Assembly: GCA_032718475.1 (NCBI GenBank) | Contig: JAUCBJ010006277.1 | Location: forward strand, 1 to 64,000 | Reading direction: 5' to 3' | Length of the DNA: 64,000 bases | Source of the DNA: Nemertoderma westbladi | Lineage: Eukaryota; Xenacoelomorpha; Nemertodermatida; Nemertodermatidae | In this document: positions 55,896 through 64,000 of the stretch, piece after piece | How the letters are laid out: every line of letters starts with the position of its first letter | Position numbering within the stretch: position 1 is the stretch's first letter | Notes under the pieces: generated by a model | Database searches by the model: none | The model's input: the letters and a program-made list of their open reading frames with translations, nothing else | What the model was told of the DNA's origin: nothing | Translations under genes and position numbers: made by a program

Positions 55896-56780
55896 TTAGC
55901 AAGTGTAGTGCAACATAATACTTAATCCACGGTAGTTACCGCACTCGGATCGTGTACCAGATTTGAAGCATACGATAAGTTTGCTGATTGCCCATGTTGC
56001 AGGAAAAACCGTATTTAAGAATATTGCGTTAAACATAGAGAGAATAAATAACAACCAGGATCCTGGTAGACGCGTAATAAGACCTGGACTAACGCCGATA
56101 TAGCCTTTCCCAGGTTTCAGATCCGCGAGACTTTCCGCTAGCTCTCTTTCCGAAAAGGGGTTGTCCAATAAAGGAATGAAAGGTCCATCTGATGTATCCA
56201 CCTCGTCCATGCCAATCGCCTCATTATCTGGATTTAAGAGTGTTTCGAAATGATGTTTGAACTGATCGTCGCTTGGACTATCATGTTGTTCACCCACTGA
56301 TTTATTAACTTCATCTATACAACCGTTCCAGTCTAAAGCATTCCATATTTCTTTGCTATCATGGGAGGTTAGAAGTTTTATCCAACGGGAAATATTTGGA
56401 TCCTGGTTTCTAATGCGCTTATCATCAAGCAGTAGGCTGCATTCACTTGCGGTGTCATCCACAGTATTAAACCATTCATCTATGATTCTTTGTATGTCCT
56501 GTTGATTTAAATTGTCCTCTGTAACTATAGGGGGGTCAATTCTTTCCATTTTGGATATAAATTTATCCATATCTACCTTTTGGAAACATTTTCCTTTCTT
56601 AACTCCATTTGTATCGAACGATGTGCGACTTTCGAAGTCAGTTTTCCCTAGAAGTTCTACACGTTTTTGTATATTACCCAGTTTATTATGTATTTTGAGC
56701 TCTAAACATACCGATACGGGTGCGTGATCTGATCCAGCTACTGAATTATGAACGGAAAGTGATTTAACTGCGTGGACCAA
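55896..56780 (-). pseudogene. LINE-E EN end, linker and RT fingers
   Basis: A 294-codon frame: end of the endonuclease (SDHAPV), a long linker, FSERELAESLADLKPGKG with PGLITRLPG (RT start), PATWAISKLIVCFKSGTRSE and CGNYRGLSIM. The frame then fails, and the next frame resumes with AKLFDILLYNRLRVWVNIDK near 55900. Confidence 0.85.
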
Positions 56781-56795
56781 TCCTATATTACATTA

Positions 56796-57012
56796 GGCCT
56801 ATGTTTGCATGAAATTTAATGTGATCCGCAATATTTTTTTTTATAGATTTTTTGGGCAATATCAAAGTAACATAGAACCAAAAAGTAGGTTTTGGTTGTT
56901 TGCGAATATATTTTTATAGTTGCTTCAGGTGTAGATGGACTCGACTACAAGAAGGTGAGCAAACTGTAATGTATGTCTTACTCTAAAGGATTCAGGAGTA
57001 AAATGTAATGTA
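56796..57012. other. Spacer
   Basis: Short gap between LINE-E and LINE-C copy 6. 56925-57000 may hold scrambled LINE-C sequence. Confidence 0.3.
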
Positions 57013-58553
57013 ATGATTATAGAAGTAAAAGTTTCTGAGTCTGTACTCCCAGATATTCCCATTGGCGATATCTCCTTTGCAGAAGTGAAGGCTGATGCAA
57101 AGAGCATTAAGACCAATCGTGCCAGTGGAGTAGATGGTGTTCCCCTTGTCTTTAAAATATCTGAGTGTTTAAAGCTCATCTATCCCACCATAGTAGACAT
57201 GTACCGAACAACAAGAGTCTCACAAGAAATGAAAACAAATAAGTTGGTGCCACTTCCAAAGAAACCTAACACTCTATGGATTCTCATTTTTCTCGTTTCT
57301 CACTTTTCGGGGAATCTCTTTGATCTCGATTGATTGATTGTATTAAATAGCATCAGGGATCCCATTGAAAGACTGCTCCGTGGAAATCAAAATGGGTTCC
57401 GTAAAGGTCGTGGGACCATGGAGCCCATTTTGGCACTTAGAAGGATAATTGAAGAATTATCAAAAAAGAAAGACAGGCATCTGGCTGTTATCTTTGTTGA
57501 CTTCTTCAAGGCCTTTGATTCAGTCTCTCGCTCACGTATGTTCAGCATACTTTCATTATATGGGATTCCTGATGAAATTATTGCAGCAATAAGATCAGTA
57601 TACGATGGTTCGACAACATTTGTGTCTACTTTTGACGGTGACACAGAACCATTTGAAGTGTTATGGGGCGTCCTCCAAGGAGACACACTTGCACCATTCT
57701 TGTTCATTATTGTGGTTGACTATGTTCTACGCATGTCCTTAGATCATCATAATGATGATGGGGTGATGATAACTCCACCTACTGGCTCCAGAAGTCGAGG
57801 AAATCCTGCCAAGTACCTAACTGATCTAGACTTTGCTGATGACTTAGGAGTACTCCATATTAACTAGAGGGAGCCCAACGGCACCTCAGCTCATTAGAAC
57901 ATGCTGCTTCTAGTGTTGGTCTTTTTAACTCCAAAAAGACCAAAATTTTGACAGCTAACTTTGAAAGTCTCAAAGTTTGAGCATGTGGATCATGGATCAG
58001 GAAGTCAGGTGAGGACTTTCGATTACTTAAGGGAAAGGCATGGGCAGCCTTGAATGTGCTTTCCAGGATTTGGAAGTCACATATAATTTATCGGAAACTT
58101 AATGTCCGATTATTTAGAGCAGCAGTAGTTCCAGTACTCCTCTATGGGAGTCCATGCTGGGTTCTAACTGCTGAGGACGCCGGGTTCACTGTGTTAGTAC
58201 AATGCACACATCTCCAACCAGACACTATATAACATTAGAGGTGTCTCACTGGTTTCTCAAAGCTTGACTCTAGAACAAAGCGCATAGTGCAACGAGTGCA
58301 CAGAGTGCATAATCGTGTGCTTTGGCGGCCTCATGGAGTGAATAAGCAAGGTGGACAGCCCATGACTTTCTTGAGACGCATCTTAAATGATACTGGCTTG
58401 GAAGATGCGGATGATCTAGCAAATGTCATGGGTGATAAGGAGTTGTGGGGGCGCAATTTTGTCGACAAGCCGGCACAGCATTCTTAATATATATGTAAAC
58501 TATATATAATGCAGCTGCAATGCAGCATGCCAATCCTAGTAGTAGTACTAGTA
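57013..58553 (+). mobile_element. LINE-C, copy 6
   Basis: RT fingers (DISFAEVKADAKSIKTNRAS), a disrupted joint near 57270-57330, then an open RT piece, a decayed C-terminal region (58050-58487, with internal deletions) ending FVDKPAQHS, and a tail TGCAGCTGCAATGCAGCATG with TAG repeats to about 58553. Confidence 0.9.
57334..57867 (+). pseudogene. LINE-C copy 6, RT palm
   Basis: A 177-codon frame with GNQNGFRKGRGTMEPILALR, AVIFVDFFKAFDSVSRSR (motif A intact), LWGVLQGDTLAPFLFIIVVD (motif B) and LTDLDFADDLGVL (motif C intact). It stops soon after motif C. Best-preserved catalytic palm of the LINE-C copies here. Confidence 0.9.
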
Positions 58554-58978
58554 GTGGGCGATTTGACAAGTAAGGCCTTAATTAACTTCTTAACTTCTAC
58601 ATTTCAATCACACGGCCTTCAGGGAAAGCTAGTCGGTTAAAGGTCGGATATCCTAATGGTCACACATCTAAACTGTCGCACCTGAGTCTCATTATCCTAA
58701 ATTATTGTAATGAAAACCGGATCAACAGGACAACACGAATTGACGTCAACGACAGGAATTGACGTCATATGTATGAGGTATCTTCTGACTCTATCAACCA
58801 GATTAAGATATCACACATTATACTGTACTGTAAGCTTGTGATATCGGGAACTCAGGTGGGGATCAATTTAATCGCAACTGAAATTGAATCCTGCCTCACA
58901 ACAGAGATGAGTGATCTCTCCACACTGTGTCCTGAGGAATTCATTTGCCATACCAACCTTAACTCATCCTACTCAACC
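58554..58978. other. Spacer
   Basis: No gene recognised. Contains a repeated GAATTGACGTCA word near 58738-58766. Confidence 0.3.
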
Positions 58979-59172
58979 TACAATGAAAGGGTAGTGTATA
59001 TTAACCATGAACCATCAAGGCCACAATGATTAATTAAACACTCTAACTAATTTAAGAAGGACAGTTAACAATGACGTACAATTACATATGACGGCAATTA
59101 GTAGGTAGAGTGTATAATTACTCATTGGCCTTGATGGTTCATGGTTAATATACACTACCGTTTCATTGTAGC
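58979..59172. repeat. Inverted repeat, arms about 50 bp
   Basis: TACAATGAAAGGGTAGTGTA and TATTAACCATGAACCATCAA (58979-59028) are mirrored at 59125-59172 (TTGATGGTTCATGGTTAATA and TACACTACCGTTTCATTGTA). The spacer is about 96 bp. Small MITE or foldback. Confidence 0.85.
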
Positions 59173-59289
59173 GAGTCGTTAATGACGGCACCGCAACGGG
59201 GCGAAATCCGTATATAATTAAAATAATAATAGCAGTAAAACTTTGTATTGATTACTGATAACTTATTAGTATCTGTATTACAGACAGAT

Positions 59290-59780
59290 ACTATTCTAGA
59301 TATTGCTGGATTAAATGCTGACGCCACCTCTTATGCCCAGGCCAACCGTTCAGCCGAGTCGTTGCTAGACGAGCGCTGCCGCTATAAGACGCGCCACTAC
59401 CGCGCCTTATGTGAGGACCGGAGGATGTCGTTTACCCCCCTGGTCGGAACAACAGATGGTGTATGGTGCCGAGAGGCCCAGATACTGTTAAAACACATCG
59501 CCGAGCCTATCGTTGCTAAACACCAAGGGATGAGGGAAAGGGGCCTCGCGTGTGTTTTGGGGGGTGTCCGGCGGCGCCTTCAATTCGCCCTCCTCCGGTC
59601 CAGTTCCCTCTGCCTCCGTGGCGGACGACGATCATGGCGCGGTTTGGGGTTCGGGGATGGTGCGGGTCTGCGAGGTCACGACATCCCCGCGCAGTATTGA
59701 CCGGCTGCTTCGGCTCTTCATCAACAACGCATCGGCTCTTAAGTTCAAGAAACAACTGGACGCGCTCTACACAACTGTAT
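59290..59780 (+). pseudogene. Probable retroelement ORF2 C-terminal fragment (LINE-F)
   Basis: GC-rich island in AT-rich surroundings. Reads LNADATSYAQANRSAESLLD, ERCRYKTRHYRALCEDRRMS and FTPLVGTTDGVWCREAQILL, a pattern like the C-terminal tail of several LINE/retroelement polymerases (tail with R-KY-LC----FTPLV--T-G-W). After a frameshift it ends FINNASALKFKKQLDALYTT and stop near 59780. Identification is by pattern only; it could be another repeat-derived gene. Confidence 0.5.
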
Positions 59781-60828
59781 AAATAAATATTACTATTACT
59801 CTATAAATATTAACTCAACATCAATTTGCAATATTTATTGTTAACTATTATTGGTATTGGCATTGCAATTAAATGCTTTTTAATATAGAGATTTTAACTT
59901 ATTAGTATCTTATTTAATTTAATTAACACTGAATATCAAACGATTGTATAGGACGAGGTGGGCACCCAAATTATCTGCATTATTCACTTGTCTTGTGGTT
60001 TGCTTTAGGAATAATTAGCAGGTCTGATCATGATCATGATCTGTTGATCATCGTCAAGTATTAGGATAGTCTATCACAAATTAGTCATATTAAACGAAAG
60101 GAATGCATTCATGCAGGTATAATTATTGCCGGCCTCTTCTGCAACGCAAATCCTCCAATCAGTACAACGGTAGTAGTAGCTGGATAGACCGAAGTAAGCC
60201 ATCGTACCTGCAGGTTGGTGCCGGTTTTTGCCAATAAGATCTTACTACCGAGATTTAGCAACTTTCGTTAACCGCGATCATTTTAGCGATCATCACCATG
60301 AATCCTGCGTTGGTTTCTTTATTATCTATTTAATTCAGTTGTCTCCCTAAGCAAGACACTATAGACATCAGTGCTTGTGCAAACCCAGCGGTACAATGGG
60401 AACCTGGCTTCTGCTTGGGGAGTAAAAAAGGGTTAGATAGTTATGGGGTGTCCAACCTAGGGAGTTAGTGTGGAGACCTCCCTGCCTTAAAGGTTACGGC
60501 CGAGAGACAGGAGACTTAGGGTAGCCTCTGGTATTTCGTGTCAACACGTTCACCGTTTACTTTTCTATACTTTCTAGCATTCTTTATACATATCCCGTAA
60601 CGTAAAGAGATCTACTGTCTGTAGTAAGAGCCCAGCAGGTGTTGCTGCTGCTGCCCACCAGCAGGTCAAACTTGACTGATAGTGTATTTAATGGGAAATT
60701 AAAATATACTGCCTATATTTCCCATGATAGTAAGGACTGCTGAAGCGGTAAATTACACGTAGGCCTACATCTTCATAATCATAATCCCTTAATTAGTCTG
60801 TTTCAGATGAGAGCATCATATTGTACCT
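59781..60828. other. Spacer next to the satellite
   Basis: No gene recognised. GATCATGATCATGATC-like palindromic words lie near 60025-60050. Confidence 0.35.
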
Positions 60829-63800
60829 ATTAGGCCTATATTGTACGGAATACACGCCCCCAATAGGAACCATTGACCTAGAGGCTAGAGGGTTATATTG
60901 TACGGAATGTAGGCCCCCAATAGGAACCATTGACCTAGAGGCTAGAGGGTTATATTGTACGGAATGTAGGCCCCCAATAGGAACCATTGACCTAGAGGCT
61001 AGAGGGTTATATTGTACGGAATGTAGGCCCCCAATAGGAACCATTGACCTAGAGGCTAGAGGGTTATATTGTACGGAATGTAGGCCCCCAATAGGAACCA
61101 TTGACCTAGAGGCTAGAGGGTTATATTGTACGGAATGTAGGCCCCCAATAGGAACCATTGACCTAGAGGCTAGAGGGTTATATTGTACGGAATGTAGGCC
61201 CCCAATAGGAACCATTGACCTAGAGGCTAGAGGGTTATATCGTACGGAATGTAGGCCCCCAATAGGAACCATTGACCTAGAGGCTAGAGGGTTATATCGT
61301 ACGGAATGTAGGCCCCCAATAGGAACCATTGACCTAGAGGCTAGAGGGTTATATTGTACGGAATGTAGGCCCCCAATAGGAACCATTGCCCTAGAGGCTA
61401 GAGGGTTATATCGTACGGAATGTAGGCCCATAATAGGAACCATTGACCTAGAGGCTAGAGGGTTATATTGTACGGAATGTAGGCCCCCAATAGGAACCAT
61501 TGACCTAGAGGCTAGAGGGTTATATTGTACGGAATGTAGGCCCCCAATAGGAACCATTGACCTAGAGGCTAGGGGGTTATATTGTACGGAATGTAGGCCC
61601 CCAATAGGAACCATTGACCTAGAGGATAGGGGGTTATATTGTACGGAATGTAGGCCCCCAATAGGAACCATTGACCTAGAGGCTAGAGGGTTATATTGTA
61701 CGGAATGTAGGCCCCCAATAGGAACCATTGACCTAGAGGCTAGGGGGTTATATTGTACGGAATGTAGGCCCCCAATAGGAACCATTGACCTAGAGGCTAG
61801 AGGGTTATATTGTACGGAATGTAGGCCCCCAATAGGAACCATTGACCTAGAGGCTAGGGGGTTATATTGTACGGAATGTAGGCCCCCAATAGGAACCATT
61901 GACCTAGAGGCTAGAGGGTTATATTGTACGGAATGTAGGCCCCCAATAGGAACCATTGACCTAGAGGCTAGAGGGTTATATTGTACGGAATGTAGGCCCC
62001 CAATAGGAACCATTGACCTAGAGGCTAGAGGGTTATATTGTACGGAATGTAGGCCCCCAATAGGAACCATTGACCTAGAGGCTAGAGGGTTATATTGTAC
62101 GGAATGTAGGCCCCCAATAGGAACCATTGACCTAGAGGCTAGAGGGTTATATTGTACGGAATGTAGGCCCCCAATAGGAACCATTGCCCTAGAGGCTAGA
62201 GGGTTATATTGTACGGAATGTAGGCCCCCAATAGGAACCATTGACCTAGAGGCTAGAGGGTTATATTGTACGGAATGTAGGCCCCCAATAGGAACCATTG
62301 ACCTAGAGGCTAGAGGGTTATATTGTACGGAATGTAGGCCCCCAATAGGAACCATTGACCTAGAGGCTAGAGGGTTAAATTGTACGGAATGTAGGCCCCC
62401 AATAGGAACCATTGACCTAGAGGCTAGGGGGTTATATTGTACGGAATGTAGGCCCCCAATAGGAACCATTGACCTAGAGGCTAGAGGGTTATATTGTACG
62501 GAATGTAGGCCCCCAATAGGAACCATTGACCTAGAGGCTAGAGGGTTATATTGTACGGAATGTAGGCCCCCAATAGGAACCATTGACCTAGAGGCTAGAG
62601 GGTTATATTGTACGGAATGTAGGCCCCCAATAGGAACCATTGACCTAGAGGCTAGAGGGTTATATTGTACGGAATGTAGGCCCCCAATAGGAACCATTGA
62701 CCTAGAGGCTAGAGGGTTATATTGTACGGAATGTAGGCCCCCAATAGGAACCATTGACCTAGAGGCTAGAGGGTTATATTGTACGGAATGTAGGCCCCCA
62801 ATAGGAACCATTGACCTAGAGGCTAGAGGGTTATATTGTACGGAATGTAGGCCCCCAATAGGAACCATTGACCTAGAGGCTAGAGGGTTATATTGTACGG
62901 AATGTAGGCCCCCAATAGGAACCATTGACCTAGAGGCTAGAGGGTTATATTGTACGGAATGTAGGCCCCCAATAGGAACCATTGACCTAGAGGCTAGAGG
63001 GTTATATTGTACGGAATGTAGGCCCCCAATAGGAACCATTGACCTAGAGGCTAGAGGGTTATATTGTACGGAATGTAGGCCCCCAATAGGAACCATTGAC
63101 CTAGAGGCTAGAGGGTTATATTGTACGGAATGTAGGCCCCCAATAGGAACCATTGACCTAGAGGCTAGAGGGTTATATTGTACGGAATGTAGGCCCCCAA
63201 TAGGAACCATTGACCTAGAGGCTAGAGGGTTATATTGTACGGAATGTAGGCCCCCAATAGGAACCATTGACCTAGAGGCTAGAGGGTTATATTGTACGGA
63301 ATGTAGGCCCCCAATAGGAACCATTGACCTAGAGGCTAGAGGGTTATATTGTACGGAATGTAGGCCCCCAATAGGAACCATTGACCTAGAGGCTAGAGGG
63401 TTATATTGTACGGAATGTAGGCCCCCAATAGGAACCATTGACCTAGAGGCTAGAGGGTTATATTGTACGGAATGTAGGCCCCCAATAGGAACCATTGACC
63501 TAGAGGCTAGAGGGTTATATTGTACGGAATGTAGGCCCCCAATAGGAACCATTGACCTAGAGGCTAGAGGGTTATATTGTACGGAATGTAGGCCCCCAAT
63601 AGGAACCATTGACCTAGAGGCTAGAGGGTTATATTGTACGGAATGTAGGCCCCCAATAGGAACCATTGACCTAGAGGCTAGAGGGTTATATTGTACGGAA
63701 TGTAGGCCCCCAATAGGAACCATTGACCTAGAGGCTAGAGGGTTATATTGTACGGAATGTAGGCCCCCAATAGGAACCATTGACCTAGAGGCTAGAGGGT

Positions 63801-64000
63801 TATATTGTACGGAATGTAGGCCCCCAATAGGAACCATTGACCTAGAGGCTAGAGGGTTATATTGTACGGAATGTAGGCCCCCAATAGGAACCATTGACCT
63901 AGAGGCTAGAGGGTTATATTGTACGGAATGTAGGCCCCCAATAGGAACCATTGACCTAGAGGCTAGAGGGTTATATTGTACGGAATGTAGGCCCCCAATA
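60829..64000. repeat. 57-bp satellite array, about 55 copies, running off the window
   Basis: The unit starts GACCTAGAGGCTAGAGGGTT and continues ATATTGTACGGAATGTAGGC, CCCCAATAGGAACCATT. The left edge (60829-60874) is a diverged unit. Variants (AGGGGG, ATCGTACGG, GCCCTAG, CATAATAGG, TTAAATTG) are scattered up to about 62430. From there to 64000 the units are essentially identical. Because 57 is a multiple of three and one minus-strand frame has no stop, an unbroken frame of over 1000 codons with a 19-residue repeat (MVPIGGLHSVQYNPLASRS) results. I treat it as satellite DNA, not as a gene. Confidence 0.95.

Larger units (their letters stand above)
54291..56795 (-). mobile_element. LINE-E, 5'-truncated non-LTR retrotransposon
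   Basis: About 2.5 kb. It starts at the end of the endonuclease (VAGSDHAPVSVCLELK near 56740), continues through linker and RT, and ends with a cysteine/histidine C-terminal motif at 54296-54643. Only a few lesions separate it from an intact coding region: a small indel near 55910, a palindromic insertion at 54680-54734 and a break near 54650. RT signature words differ from LINE-A to D. Confidence 0.9.

Noticed and set aside
60793-63951. Unbroken minus-strand frame of 1052 codons
   Set aside because: It is the satellite unit read in its only stop-free frame; length 57 is a multiple of three and variants show no coding bias.
1-64000. tRNA, rRNA or other structured RNA genes
   Set aside because: I looked for tRNA-like B-box words and rRNA landmarks and saw none convincing; a covariance-model scan would settle it.

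Overview
The window is eukaryotic and almost certainly metazoan. Genes are sparse, spacers are AT-rich, and most coding sequence is decayed non-LTR retrotransposon (LINE). There are also foldback and MITE-like DNA elements, long poly(dC)/poly(dG) runs, microsatellites and a satellite array. There are no bacterial-style operons. The retroelement mix and the frequent AGGCCTA-type words suggest a marine invertebrate, perhaps an echinoderm. That placement is impression only.

Layout. At 0.2-1.1 kb a divergent isoaspartyl-peptidase/asparaginase-like ORF lies on the minus strand. From 3.3 to 15.65 kb two minus-strand LINEs are nested. LINE-A is an RTE-like element with endonuclease and reverse transcriptase (RT). 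It is split inside its endonuclease by an 8.2-kb LINE-B. LINE-B carries an ORF1 with a 36-bp mucin-like repeat, a Ulp1/SENP-type cysteine peptidase domain and a coiled coil, followed by a damaged endonuclease/RT ORF2. From 16 to 21 kb there are duplications, a large foldback and two MITEs with target-site duplications. At 22.0-22.4 kb there is a possible last exon with a CS/p23-like domain. From 23.8 to 27.6 kb a Gag-like protein with three CCHC knuckles is interrupted by a 1.7-kb inverted-repeat element. At 29.9-31.0 kb a non-autonomous transposon has minisatellite ends and an exact 9-bp target duplication. At 34.0-34.3 kb there is a small gene for a secreted cysteine-rich peptide. From 27.6 to 58.6 kb six copies of one LINE family (LINE-C) are scattered, with a decayed LINE-D at 42.4-43.5 kb and a LINE-E at 54.3-56.8 kb. 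At 48.1-50.0 kb a tyrosine-recombinase-like gene is broken only by in-frame stop codons. From 60.8 kb to the window edge about 55 copies of a 57-bp unit form a satellite.

The genes do not form a pathway. The coherent story is layers of insertion: LINE-B into LINE-A, LINE-C and an inverted-repeat element into the Gag-like gene, and a small foldback into an older repeat. Best host-gene candidates are the asparaginase-like ORF, the cysteine-rich peptide, the possible CS-domain exon and, with caution, the recombinase-like gene. The item most worth follow-up is LINE-B, because its boundaries are fixed by the interrupted host element and its ORF1 contains a peptidase domain.
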